Assembly: GCA_963839955.1 (NCBI GenBank)
Contig: CAWIXB010000001.1
Location: forward strand, 620,001 to 684,000
Origin: CAWIXB01 sp963839955
GTDB taxonomy: Bacteria; Actinomycetota; Actinomycetes; JACCUZ01
Direction of reading: 5' to 3'
DNA: 64,000 bases
Under the pieces are notes generated by a model. It ran no database searches and was not told the origin of the DNA. It saw only the letters and a list, made by a program, of their open reading frames with translations. Positions 53,027 through 61,793 of this stretch are shown in pieces (the stretch's first letter is position 1; every line of letters starts with the position of its first letter). The position numbers and the translations under genes are program-made.

Positions 53027-53127
53027 TCTCGCGTGTCGGCGTCTACGACGTCGCCGCGATCATCCCCGATCCTCACGGGCGTCGTGCTCCTGCGAACGAG
53101 CCGACCGGGCGACCTCGTCGTCAACAG

Positions 53128-53159
53128 AGGGGTGGCGGGGCCACCGGCCCGCCACCCCT
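53128..53159. terminator. Hairpin terminator in the RTX/desulfurase intergenic region
   Basis: AGGGGTGGCGGG (53128-53139) pairs with CCCGCCACCCCT (53148-53159), a 12-bp stem with an 8-nt loop. It is 132 nt beyond the desulfurase stop on the minus strand. The rest of the 328-bp gap (52963-53290) holds GC-rich palindromic sequence but no gene. Confidence 0.65.
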
Positions 53160-53290
53160 TCGTTCCACCCGTCGGACCACCGGCCCCCCGGGGCCCCCCG
53201 CCATACCGGTGGTCACGTCCCAAGGACGCAGATGGCGGTCGACGAGGTTCGCCGTGTCTGGGCAGAAGTTCCGTGGCGCCGGACGACCGG

Positions 53291-54493
53291 TCAGCCCGTG
53301 AGGCTCGCGACACCGGCGAGCAGCCGGTTGACGTCGTCCTCGGAGGTGTACGGCGCGAGGCCGGCGCGTACGGCACCTGTGTCCCCGAGACCGATCCAGC
53401 GTGATGCTTCGATCGCGTAGAAGCTGCCGCCGGGAGCGTTGACGCCGCGCGTCGCAAGCTCTTCGTAGACCTCCCGCGGCGTACGGGAGCCCACCGAGAA
53501 AAGAGCTGTCGGCGTACGGCGTGCAGGGGAGCCGTGCAGCCGCACGCCAGCGATGTCACTGAGCCCGTCAGTCAGCCGGCGGAACAGCGACGCCTCGTAG
53601 TCCTCCACGGCTGCCATAGACGCGAGCAGCCTCTCGCGCCGTGTCCCCTCAGCCGACGGGTCGAGCCCGGCGAGGAACTCGACCGTTGCCGTCGTGCCGG
53701 CAAGCAGCTCATAGGGCAGGGTGCCGAACTCGAACCGCTCCGGCACCGCGTTCGACGAGGGCAACAGCTTGTCCGGCTCGATCGTCTCGAGCAGCGACGG
53801 CGACGCCGACAGGACGCCCAGGTGAGGGCCGAAGAACTTGTACGGCGAGCACGCGAAGAAGTCGGCTCCGAGCAACACGACATCGACCGGGGCGTGCGGT
53901 GTCAGGTGGACGCCGTCGACGTAGACCAGGCTGCCCCCTCGGTGCGCCGCGTCGGCGATCGCGCGGACATCAGGCCGGGTGCCCAACAGGTTGGACGCGC
54001 CCGTCACCGCGACGACACGAGTGCGCGGGCCGAGCAGGTCGGTGACCGCCTCGACCGGAAGCTCACAGGTGTCGCGATCGAAGCCCGCCCACCGCACGGT
54101 CACACCGGTGGCCTCGGCGGCCTGCACCCATGGACGGACGTTCCCGTCGTGGTCGAGGCGCGTGAGCACGATCTCGTCGTCCGGGTTCCACCGCTTGCTG
54201 AGCGCGCGCGACATCTCGTACGTCAGCGCTGTCATCGACCGGCCGAACACGGTGCCGCGTGGGTCGCCGCCGAGCAGGTCCGCGACCGCGTCGCGGGCCT
54301 CCACCACGACCGACTCCGCACGCTGCTCCGCGGCGGTCACCACGCCGCGATTTGCAATCGCACTCGTCAGCGTGGCGGCGACGGCACGGGCGACGCTTTC
54401 CGGCACCTGGGACCCGCCCGGACCGTCGAAATGGGCAGCCCCCTCATCCATTGCCGGGAACTGCTTGCGCACCGCGCTCACGTCGTATGTCAT
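53291..54493 (-). CDS. Cysteine desulfurase-like PLP protein (class V aminotransferase)
   Basis: A 400-residue fold-type I PLP enzyme of the cysteine desulfurase-like group. FDGPGGSQVPESVARAV at the N-terminus, VVAVTGASNLLGTRPDVRAIADAAHRGG, YVDGVHLTPHAPVDVVLLGADFFACSPYKFFGPHLGVL (PLP lysine in SPYKFFG) and ERFEFGTLPYELLAG are family blocks. The conserved active Cys loop of true desulfurases is not obvious, so substrate is uncertain. No Fe-S scaffold gene is nearby. Confidence 0.85.
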   Translation of the reverse strand: MTYDVSAVRKQFPAMDEGAAHFDGPGGSQVPESVARAVAATLTSAIANRGVVTAAEQRAESVVVEARDAVADLLGGDPRGTVFGRSMTALTYEMSRALSKRWNPDDEIVLTRLDHDGNVRPWVQAAEATGVTVRWAGFDRDTCELPVEAVTDLLGPRTRVVAVTGASNLLGTRPDVRAIADAAHRGGSLVYVDGVHLTPHAPVDVVLLGADFFACSPYKFFGPHLGVLSASPSLLETIEPDKLLPSSNAVPERFEFGTLPYELLAGTTATVEFLAGLDPSAEGTRRERLLASMAAVEDYEASLFRRLTDGLSDIAGVRLHGSPARRTPTALFSVGSRTPREVYEELATRGVNAPGGSFYAIEASRWIGLGDTGAVRAGLAPYTSEDDVNRLLAGVASLTG

Positions 54494-54562
54494 GGGACTA
54501 CCTTCCTTCCCCGGCCAACCCGCGTTCAGGTCGCGTTGGCCGCCTCCGGATAGACAGCAACC

Positions 54563-54706
54563 ATGACCGTTCTCGCAGTGGTCTTTATCGTGCTCGCCCT
54601 CTGGCTCTGCACCGAGGTCCTGGCCGAGCGCGTCAACCGCTCTGAACCGAACGACGTCCCGCCGGTCGGATCAGACGACGACGCCCGGCCCTCAGCCTTC
54701 TTGTGA
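54563..54706 (+). CDS. Small single-pass membrane protein
   Basis: A 47-residue ORF: one hydrophobic helix (TVLAVVFIVLALWLCTEVLA), then a polar acidic tail (ERVNRSEPNDVPPVGSDDDARPSAFL). The codon pattern is GC-rich at third positions as in real genes here. No clear ribosome site is seen. It lies between two convergent genes. Unknown function; may be spurious. Confidence 0.4.
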   Translation: MTVLAVVFIVLALWLCTEVLAERVNRSEPNDVPPVGSDDDARPSAFL

Positions 54707-54731
54707 CGCTGGCCTCTTGTGACCTGGGCCG

Positions 54732-55031
54732 TCAGCCCGCTTGACCCGGCCCTGACAGCGTCTGGTCGATGCGTCCCGCCAGGTCGACGTCCTTGCTGGT
54801 GACGCCGCCCGCGCTGTGGGTCCACAGCGTGAACGTCATCTCGCCTGCTGTCCGCGCGATGTCAGGGTGGTGGTTCAGCTGGTCGGCCACCTGCATGACA
54901 GCCTTCTCGAGGCTGTCCTGGCTCGCGTCCTCCGCGGGGACTGCCTTGACGAGCTTTCCGTCCTCGCTACGCCATCCGGGCAGTGCCTTCAGCGCCTCGT
55001 CGATGTCGCTCTGGTCCAACACGTCTGCCAT
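54732..55031 (-). CDS. 4a-Hydroxytetrahydrobiopterin dehydratase (PCD family)
   Basis: A 99-residue pterin-4a-carbinolamine dehydratase-like protein. The active-site region is VADQLNHHPDIARTAGEMTFTLWTHSAGGVTSKDVDLAGRID, with the family HHP motif. It would recycle pterin cofactor or act in molybdopterin-related dehydration. No aromatic hydroxylase is nearby. The start MADVLDQSDIDEAL is preferred, with GGAGGG upstream. Confidence 0.9.
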   Translation of the reverse strand: MADVLDQSDIDEALKALPGWRSEDGKLVKAVPAEDASQDSLEKAVMQVADQLNHHPDIARTAGEMTFTLWTHSAGGVTSKDVDLAGRIDQTLSGPGQAG

Positions 55032-55119
55032 GTCCGCAGTCCCTCCTCGGATGTGACTCGACTGTTCCACAGGTCCCTACCCGCGTTCCCTGGTCTCGCA
55101 CCTGACATGGTGGGCTCTC

Positions 55120-55518
55120 GTGAGGGTGATCGTTGTGGGAGCGGCCATCCTCGACGGCGCCCGTCTGCTGGGCGCGCGGCGGATCGAACCACCCGAGCTC
55201 GCCGGCGGCTGGGAGCTGCCCGGTGGCAAGGTCGAGCCGGGGGAGAGCGACGAGCAAGCGCTGGTCAGGGAGTGTCGCGAGGAGCTCGGCGTCGAGCTGC
55301 GACTCCTGGATCGCGTGGGCGGCGACTGGCCGATGGGCACCACCGCGATCCTGCGGGTGTGGACCGCGGAAGTCGCCGAAGGTGTCGCACAGGCCCTGGC
55401 GGACCATTCCGAGGTGCGCTGGCTCGAGCCGGGTGAGTGGTACGACGTGGCGTGGCTGCACGCGGACCTGCCGGTCGTCAGAGCGGTCGAGGCGATCGTG
55501 CTCCCCGGGCGTCGCTGA
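55120..55518 (+). CDS. Nudix hydrolase (MutT-like)
   Basis: A 132-residue Nudix protein. The box GGKVEPGESDEQALVRECREELGVE fits Gx5Ex7REUxEExGU. It begins MRVIVVGAAILDGARLLGARR and contains WELPGG, so it is near 8-oxo-dGTP diphosphatase MutT in type. It may clean oxidised nucleotides. It converges on sdhB with a 3-bp gap between stops. Confidence 0.9.
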   Translation: MRVIVVGAAILDGARLLGARRIEPPELAGGWELPGGKVEPGESDEQALVRECREELGVELRLLDRVGGDWPMGTTAILRVWTAEVAEGVAQALADHSEVRWLEPGEWYDVAWLHADLPVVRAVEAIVLPGRR

Positions 55519-55521
55519 GGG

Positions 55522-56880
55522 TCAGCTCGCGGTCGTCGTCGCGACGCCCATGTCACGCAGGTTCGAGCCGACCGCCGACAGGCGCGGGTTCTCGCCCCAC
55601 AGTGAGAGCGCTTCACGCATGGCCGACGCGGCCTCCTCCTGCTCGCCGAGCCCGGTCAGCGCCTCGGCGAGGGTGATCAGGTCGTCAGCGCGGGTCTGGC
55701 GGGACCGGTCCCACTGGAGCGCCTCGCGGGCATGCGCGACGGCCTCGGCGAGGCGGCCCTGCACGAGGTGGTGCAGGGCGTGCGCGCCGGCGAGCGTCGT
55801 GCCGGTGCTGGCCAGCCGCTGAGCCTGCTGGAGCGTCGCGGCGAGGTCGTCCTCGTGGCGGGCGAGGTCGAGCTGGCCCGACTCGATCGCGCACAGCATC
55901 GCCCACGCGCGGTCGGCCAGGGCCTCCTGTCGCGGTCCCCGGCCACGGCCTGCGTGCGCGACGCGGGTCTCGTCGACATCGGCGGCTTCGGCGAAGCGTC
56001 CCTGCGCCATCAAGGCGTCGGCGAGTGACTCGAGAGCCGCGCGGTCACTCGGCTTCTCGCGCAGGCGCCGCCGTGCGTGCGTCTCGGCGCTCGTGGCGTC
56101 ACCGGCGTCGAGGGCGCGGTTGGCGGCGAGTGCCGACCGGCGCGGGATCTTGTCGCCCAGCCACACCAGCGGGTCGTACATCGTGTCGACGACGCGCTCC
56201 TTCATCGGGATGATCGCGTTGTCGGTGATCTTGATGTGCTCGGGGCAGACCTCGGTGCAGCACTTGGTGATGTTGCACATGCCGAGCCCGTGCTCGTCCT
56301 GCGCCTGCCGCTTGCGGTCGATCGTGTCCAGGGGATGCATGTCGAGCTCGGCCAGCCGGATGAAGAAGCGCGGGCCCGCGAATGACGGCTTGTTGTCCTC
56401 GTGGTCACGGATGACGTGGCAGGTGTCCTGGCAGAGGAAGCACTCGATGCACTTGCGGAACTCCTGACTGCGCTCCACGTCGGCCTGGTCCATGCGGTAC
56501 TCGCCCAGCCCCAGCTCGGTCGGGGGAGCGAAAGCGGGGACCTCGCGGGCCTTCTGGTAGTTGAAGGACACGTCGGTCACGAGGTCCTTGATGACGGGAA
56601 AGGCGCGCAGCGGCGTGACGGTCACCAGGTCCTGTTCGCCGAAGATGCTCATCCGGGTCATGCACAGCAGTCGGGGACGGCCGTTGATCTCGGCGCTGCA
56701 GGAGCCGCACTTGCCGGCCTTGCAGTTCCAGCGGACGGCGAGGTCCGGCGCCTCGGTCGCCTGGAGCCGATGGATGATGTCCAGGACGACCTCGCCCTCG
56801 TTCACCTCGACGGTGTAGTCCTCCAGAGCGCCGTCCGCGTCGTTCCCCCGCCACACGCGGAACCGTGCCTTGTAGCTCAT
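55522..56880 (-). CDS. sdhB: Succinate dehydrogenase iron-sulfur subunit with C-terminal helical extension
   Basis: Residues 1-245 are a normal SdhB of Sdh1 type. The [2Fe-2S] ligands are in CKAGKCGSCSAEINGRPRLLC, the [4Fe-4S] ligands in CIECFLCQDTCHV and the [3Fe-4S] ligands in CNITKCCTEVCPEHIKI. The open frame then continues for about 200 residues of helical, Ala/Arg/Leu-rich TPR-like repeats (RRRLREKPSDRAALESLADALMAQGRFAEAADV, GRLAEAVAHAREALQWDRSRQ, LITLAEALTGLGEQEEAASAMREAL). SdhB is normally near 250 residues, so this is a fusion. ATG overlaps the sdhA stop. Confidence 0.9.
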   Translation of the reverse strand: MSYKARFRVWRGNDADGALEDYTVEVNEGEVVLDIIHRLQATEAPDLAVRWNCKAGKCGSCSAEINGRPRLLCMTRMSIFGEQDLVTVTPLRAFPVIKDLVTDVSFNYQKAREVPAFAPPTELGLGEYRMDQADVERSQEFRKCIECFLCQDTCHVIRDHEDNKPSFAGPRFFIRLAELDMHPLDTIDRKRQAQDEHGLGMCNITKCCTEVCPEHIKITDNAIIPMKERVVDTMYDPLVWLGDKIPRRSALAANRALDAGDATSAETHARRRLREKPSDRAALESLADALMAQGRFAEAADVDETRVAHAGRGRGPRQEALADRAWAMLCAIESGQLDLARHEDDLAATLQQAQRLASTGTTLAGAHALHHLVQGRLAEAVAHAREALQWDRSRQTRADDLITLAEALTGLGEQEEAASAMREALSLWGENPRLSAVGSNLRDMGVATTTAS

Positions 56881-58772
56881 CAGGCGTTCCCCTCCGGCAG
56901 GATCGCGAGTTCCTCGTCGGTCATGTACTTGTTGAGCTCGTCTCGATCGAAGAGCGAGAGCAGCTCGGGCGGCATCACCGGAAGAGGCTGCTTCTCGACC
57001 TGGATGCCGTCGCCGTCCGGGCGGCACACGAGATTGACCTTGCGCCACTCGTCGCTCATCGCGGGGAAGTCGTCGCGCGTGTGCCCACCGCGGGACTCCT
57101 CGCGGATGAGTGCGGCCCGGGCGACGCACTCCGAGACCACCAGCATGTTGGCCAGGTCGAGAGCGAGGTGCCAGCCCGGGTTGAAGATCTTGTCGCCCTG
57201 CACGCTGATGCGCTTGGCCCGTGCCTTGAGCTTCTCGAGGCGATCGAGCGCCTCCTCCATCTCCTCGCGCTTGCGGATGATGCCCACCAGGTCGTTCATC
57301 GTCTGCTGGAGCTCGGCATGGATCGTGTAGGGGTTCTCGCCGCCGTCCCCGTCGAACGGGGCCTCGGCATGGCGCTGGGCGGCCTCCACGTCACGGTCGC
57401 TGACCGTGGGCCGCGACGTGCCCAGGGCGTCGACGTAATGGCTCGCGCCGAGCCCGGCACGACGACCGAACACCAGCAGGTCGGACAGTGAGTTGCCGCC
57501 CAGACGGTTCGAGCCGTGCATGCCACCCGCGACCTCACCGGCGGCGAACAGGCCGGGTACGACGGCCGCCGCCGTGTCCGGCTCGACCTCCACCCCGCCC
57601 ATGACGTAGTGGCAGGTGGGCCCGACCTCCATCGGCTCCGCAGTGATGTCGACGTCGGCCAGCTCCTTGAACTGGTGGTACATCGACGGAAGCTTCTTGC
57701 GGATGGCGTCGGCGGGCAGCCGGGACGCGATGTCGAGGAAGACGCCTCCGGACGGGGACCCGCGCTCGGCCTTGACCTCGGAGTTGATGGCGCGGGCGAC
57801 CTCGTCGCGGGGGAGCAGCTCAGGTGGGCGGCGGTTGTTGGCCGGGTCCTCGTACCAGCCGTCCGCCTCCTCCTCCGTCTCGGCGTACTGCTTGCGGAAC
57901 ACCGGAGGCACGTACTCGAACATGAAGCGCTTGCCCTCGGAGTTCTTCAGCACGCCGCCGTCGCCACGCACGGACTCGGTGACGAGAATGCCCTTGACGC
58001 TGGGCGGCCAGACCATGCCCGTGGGGTGGAACTGCACGAACTCCATATTGAGCAGGGTCGCGCCGGCCTGCATCGCGAGTGCGTGACCGTCGCCGGTGTA
58101 CTCCCAGGAGTTGGACGTCACCTTGAACGACTTGCCGATGCCGCCGGTGGCGAGCACGATCGCCGGCGCCTCGAAGATGACGAACGTGCCGTTCTCCCGC
58201 GTGTAGCCGACCGCTCCCGAGATGCGGTCGCCGTCCTTGAGCAGCGAGGTGATCGTCGTCTCCGCGAACACCCGGACCATCGCCTCCGAGTCGCGGTGCT
58301 CTCGCCGGTCCTCCTGTTGCAGCGACACGATCTTCTGCTGGAGGGTGCGGATCATCTCCAGCCCGGTGCGGTCGCCGACATGGGCGAGCCGGGGGTACTC
58401 GTGCCCGCCGAAGTTGCGCTGGCTGATCTTGCCGTCTTTCGTACGGTCGAAGAGCGCGCCGTAGGTCTCCAGCTCCCAGACCCGGTCCGGGGCCTCTTTG
58501 GCGTGCAGCTCGGCCATTCGCCAGTGGTTGAGGAACTTGCCGCCGCGCATCGTGTCGCGGAAGTGCACCTGCCAGTTGTCGCTGGAGTTCACGTTGCCCA
58601 TCGCGGCCGCTGCGCCGCCCTCGGCCATCACGGTGTGGGCCTTGCCGAACAACGACTTGCAGACGATCGCGGTCCGCTTTCCTTGCAGACGCGCCTCGAT
58701 GGCAGCCCGCAGCCCGGCGCCGCCGGCGCCGATCACGACCACGTCGTAGTTGTGGCGCTCGATCTCCGTCAT
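56880..58772 (-). CDS. sdhA: Succinate dehydrogenase flavoprotein subunit
   Basis: A 630-residue flavoprotein that oxidises succinate to fumarate. FAD-binding site VVVIGAGGAGLRAAIEARLQGKRTAIVCKSLFGKAHTVMAEGG, with the His for covalent FAD in GKAHTV. Other marks are LATGGIGKSFKVTSNSWEYTGDGHALAMQAGA, FVQFHPTGMVWP, GGVEVEPDTAAAVVPGLFAAGEVAGGMHGSNRLGGNSLSDLLVFGRRAG. The order sdhC-sdhA-sdhB matches mycobacterial Sdh1 (Rv0249c-Rv0247c). ATG at 58772. Confidence 0.96.
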   Translation of the reverse strand: MTEIERHNYDVVVIGAGGAGLRAAIEARLQGKRTAIVCKSLFGKAHTVMAEGGAAAAMGNVNSSDNWQVHFRDTMRGGKFLNHWRMAELHAKEAPDRVWELETYGALFDRTKDGKISQRNFGGHEYPRLAHVGDRTGLEMIRTLQQKIVSLQQEDRREHRDSEAMVRVFAETTITSLLKDGDRISGAVGYTRENGTFVIFEAPAIVLATGGIGKSFKVTSNSWEYTGDGHALAMQAGATLLNMEFVQFHPTGMVWPPSVKGILVTESVRGDGGVLKNSEGKRFMFEYVPPVFRKQYAETEEEADGWYEDPANNRRPPELLPRDEVARAINSEVKAERGSPSGGVFLDIASRLPADAIRKKLPSMYHQFKELADVDITAEPMEVGPTCHYVMGGVEVEPDTAAAVVPGLFAAGEVAGGMHGSNRLGGNSLSDLLVFGRRAGLGASHYVDALGTSRPTVSDRDVEAAQRHAEAPFDGDGGENPYTIHAELQQTMNDLVGIIRKREEMEEALDRLEKLKARAKRISVQGDKIFNPGWHLALDLANMLVVSECVARAALIREESRGGHTRDDFPAMSDEWRKVNLVCRPDGDGIQVEKQPLPVMPPELLSLFDRDELNKYMTDEELAILPEGNA

Positions 58773-58791
58773 CGTCTGGTCGTCCTCGCCG

Positions 58792-59592
58792 TCAGTTGTA
58801 GATGCGCAGGTCGTCGATGGTCCCGCTCGCGACCAGCCAGACATAGGCGTCGGCGATCACGATGGAGTACATCGACGCGAACGCGAAGAGGCCGTGGCGG
58901 GCGTTGAGCCTGGAGACCTGGCTCCAGAGCCAGTAGCGCACCGGATGCCGGGAGAAGTGGGTGAGGCGGCCACCCGTGATGCTCCGGCAGGAGTGGCAGC
59001 CGAGCGTGTAGGCCCAGATGAGCACCACGTTGAACACCAGGATCAGCGTGCCGAGGCCGATGCCGAATCCCCCGTCCTCGCCATGGAACGCGAGCACCGC
59101 GTCGTAGGTGAGGACCCCGCCGATGAACACCGCGGCGTAGAAGAAGTAGCGGTGCGAGTTCTGGATGATCAGCGGGAAGCGGGTCTCTCCGGTGTAGATC
59201 TTGTGCGGCTCGCTGACCGCGCACGCGGGCGGCGAGAACCAGAACGCCCGGTAGTAGGCCTTCCGGTAGTAGTAGCAGCTCGCCCGGAAGCCGCCGGGCA
59301 GCAACAAGATGATCATGGCCGGCGACAGCCAGGCAGGCATCGGCCCGACGGGCGTGCCGAACGGCGTCGTCCCCGGTGGGCAGTCCTCGGACAGGCACGG
59401 GGAGTAGAACGGCGCGATGTAGTGGAACTCCTCGACGAAGTAGGACTTGTCCCAGAACATCCGCACGGTCGCGTAGCCCAGGAAGATGCCGAGGGCCACC
59501 GCATTCATCAGGGGCGGCCACCACCAGCGGTCGACCCGCAGGGTCCGGACCGAGATCTTGGCCCTGCCTGGCGCTGCCGTGCCCGTGCTCAT
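58792..59592 (-). CDS. sdhC: Succinate dehydrogenase membrane anchor (Sdh1 type)
   Basis: A 266-residue membrane protein with five to six helices, related to the mycobacterial Sdh1 anchor Rv0249c. It contains several His that can bind heme (NSHRYFFYAAVFIGG, CHSCRSITGGRLTHFSRHPVRYW, NARHGLFAFASMY) and a GFRASCYYYRKAYYRAFWFSPPACAV loop. It anchors SdhA/SdhB and passes electrons to menaquinone. First gene of the sdhCAB operon; ATG start with no long leader. Divergent from typA. Confidence 0.88.
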   Translation of the reverse strand: MSTGTAAPGRAKISVRTLRVDRWWWPPLMNAVALGIFLGYATVRMFWDKSYFVEEFHYIAPFYSPCLSEDCPPGTTPFGTPVGPMPAWLSPAMIILLLPGGFRASCYYYRKAYYRAFWFSPPACAVSEPHKIYTGETRFPLIIQNSHRYFFYAAVFIGGVLTYDAVLAFHGEDGGFGIGLGTLILVFNVVLIWAYTLGCHSCRSITGGRLTHFSRHPVRYWLWSQVSRLNARHGLFAFASMYSIVIADAYVWLVASGTIDDLRIYN

Positions 59593-59762
59593 GTCGCCCC
59601 GCTCGCCTGCTCCCGACCCAGTGCGCCGTACGCCCGGGTGTCCGTTGTCAGGGCGCCCAGTTTGTCACCCCTGCGCGCACGCCCTGCAGCCCCCTCGGGT
59701 CGACGTAGGATGGCTGTGACGCCCTCGCGTCCCCCCAACCCCCCCGAGATGAGCCCACCGGC

Positions 59763-61622
59763 ATGCCCACCGCCACGCGCGACGACTTGCGCAACGTCGC
59801 GATCATCGCCCACGTCGACCACGGGAAGACGACGCTCGTCGACGCCATGCTGTGGCAGTCGGGTGCCTTCTCCGAGCACCAGGCCGAGAGCGACTCGGTG
59901 CGCGAACGAGTCATGGACTCCATGGACCTCGAGCGCGAGAAGGGCATCACGATCCTCGCCAAGAACACCGCGGTGCGCCACGGCGGAGTGACCATCAACA
60001 TCATCGACACCCCGGGCCACGCCGACTTCGGCGGCGAGGTCGAACGAGGGCTCGAGATGGTCGACGGCGTGCTGCTCCTCGTCGACGCGTCAGAGGGCCC
60101 GTTGCCCCAGACCCGGTTCGTGCTGCGCAAGGCCCTGCAGAAGCGGTTGCCCGTCGTGCTGGTCGTGAACAAGGTGGACCGGTCGGACTCCCGAATCGCT
60201 GAGGTGGTCGACGAGGCCTACGAGCTGTTCCTCGACCTGGACGCCGACGATCACCAGATCGAGTTCCCCATCGTCTATGCCTCGGCCAAGGCGGGGCGCG
60301 CGTCGCTGCTGCGTCCCGAGGACGCCGGCATGCCGGACAGTCCCGACCTGGAGCCGCTGTTCGAGACGATCATGTCAACGGTGCCGGCCCCGTCGTACGA
60401 CGTGGACGCGCCACTGCAGGCCCATGTCACCAATCTCGACGCCTCTCCCTACCTCGGCCGGCTGGCCCTGTGCCGGGTGCACGCCGGTGTGATGAAGCGG
60501 GGCCAGCTGGTGGCGTGGTGCCGGGCCGACGGCAGCGTGGAGCGGGTCAAGCTGACCGAGATGCTCGGCACGGTCGCCCTCGATCGGGTGGCGATCGACC
60601 AGGCGGGGCCCGGCGACATCGTGGCCATCGCGGGCATCCCCGAGATCACCATCGGCGAGACCATCGCCGACCCCGACGATCCGAGGCCGCTGCCTGTCAT
60701 CACCATCGACGAGCCCAACCTGTCGATGACCGTCGGCATCAACACCGCGCCGACCTCGGGGGAGAGCGGGAAGAAGCTGACCGCCCGGCTGGTCAAGAAC
60801 CGCCTGGAGGCGGAGCTGGTGGGCAACGTGTCGATCCGCCTGCTGCCTACCGAGCGCCCCGACACCTGGGAGGTCCAGGGCCGCGGCGAGCTGCAGCTGG
60901 CGATCCTCGTGGAGCTGATGCGACGCGAGAGCTTCGAGCTCACCGTCGGGAAGCCGCAGGTCGTCACACGTGAGGTCGACGGCAAGGTGCAGGAGCCGAT
61001 GGAGCGCCTGACCATCGACGCACCGTCGGACTACCAGGGCGTGCTCATCCAGCTGCTCGCCCTTCGCAAGGGCCGGCTCGAGCAGATGGTCGACCACGGC
61101 ACCGGCTGGGTGCGCATGGAGTACGTCGTGCCCGCGCGCGGACTGATCGGCTTCCGGACCGAGTTCCTGACGGAGACCCGAGGCACCGGCCTCCTCCACC
61201 ACGTGCACGAGAGGTACGAGCCCTGGCACGGCGAGCTGCGGACCCGCCCGACCGGCTCGCTGGTGGCCGACCGCCGAGGGCCCACGACGGCCTTCGCCCT
61301 CGCCAACCTCCAGGAGCGGGGCACGATGTTCGTCGGCCCGGGCACCGACGTCTACGAGGGCATGGTCGTCGGCGAGAACTCCCGGTCGGACGACATGGAC
61401 GTCAACCCGACCAAGGAGAAGAAGCTGACGAACATGCGCCAGTCCTCCGGCGACATCCTCGTGCCGCTCATCCCGCACCGCCAGCTGTCCCTCGAGCAGG
61501 CCCTGGAGTTCTGCCGCGAGGACGAGTGCGTGGAGGTGACACCGGGCACCGTCCGGATCCGGAAGGTGGAGCTTTCGGCCCAGATCCGCAACTCCAGACG
61601 CGGGCGCGCGGCGGCTCGATGA
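59763..61622 (+). CDS. typA: Translational GTPase TypA/BipA
   Basis: A 619-residue ribosome-associated GTPase involved in stress response and ribosome assembly. G1 AHVDHGKTTLVDAML, G2 ERVMDSMDLEREKGITI, G3 DTPGHADFGGEVERGL, G4 VVNKVDRSD. EF-G-like domains follow and the C-terminal BipA domain (RGLIGFRTEFLTETRGTGLLHHVHERYEPW, DVYEGMVVGENSRSDDMDVNPTKEKKLTNMRQS). ATG at 59763. Confidence 0.96.
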   Translation: MPTATRDDLRNVAIIAHVDHGKTTLVDAMLWQSGAFSEHQAESDSVRERVMDSMDLEREKGITILAKNTAVRHGGVTINIIDTPGHADFGGEVERGLEMVDGVLLLVDASEGPLPQTRFVLRKALQKRLPVVLVVNKVDRSDSRIAEVVDEAYELFLDLDADDHQIEFPIVYASAKAGRASLLRPEDAGMPDSPDLEPLFETIMSTVPAPSYDVDAPLQAHVTNLDASPYLGRLALCRVHAGVMKRGQLVAWCRADGSVERVKLTEMLGTVALDRVAIDQAGPGDIVAIAGIPEITIGETIADPDDPRPLPVITIDEPNLSMTVGINTAPTSGESGKKLTARLVKNRLEAELVGNVSIRLLPTERPDTWEVQGRGELQLAILVELMRRESFELTVGKPQVVTREVDGKVQEPMERLTIDAPSDYQGVLIQLLALRKGRLEQMVDHGTGWVRMEYVVPARGLIGFRTEFLTETRGTGLLHHVHERYEPWHGELRTRPTGSLVADRRGPTTAFALANLQERGTMFVGPGTDVYEGMVVGENSRSDDMDVNPTKEKKLTNMRQSSGDILVPLIPHRQLSLEQALEFCREDECVEVTPGTVRIRKVELSAQIRNSRRGRAAAR

Positions 61623-61793
61623 GAGCCGGTTTGCCAAGGTCAACTGTTGCCAAAATGTGACCGCGCTGCCGCTGGTGTGTCACATAGGTGCCCCTAGGGT
61701 TAGCGCGACCCAGAGGCCGTGTCGACACGCGGCCCCTTAAGAGTCCTGCCCGGGCATCGTCTGGGCGGACCAGCATCCATCAGGAGTTTGCGT

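Noticed and set aside
53231..53420. Possible small plus-strand gene downstream of the RTX terminator
   Set aside because: It overlaps the 3' end of the cysteine desulfurase-like gene and shows no motif or ribosome site.
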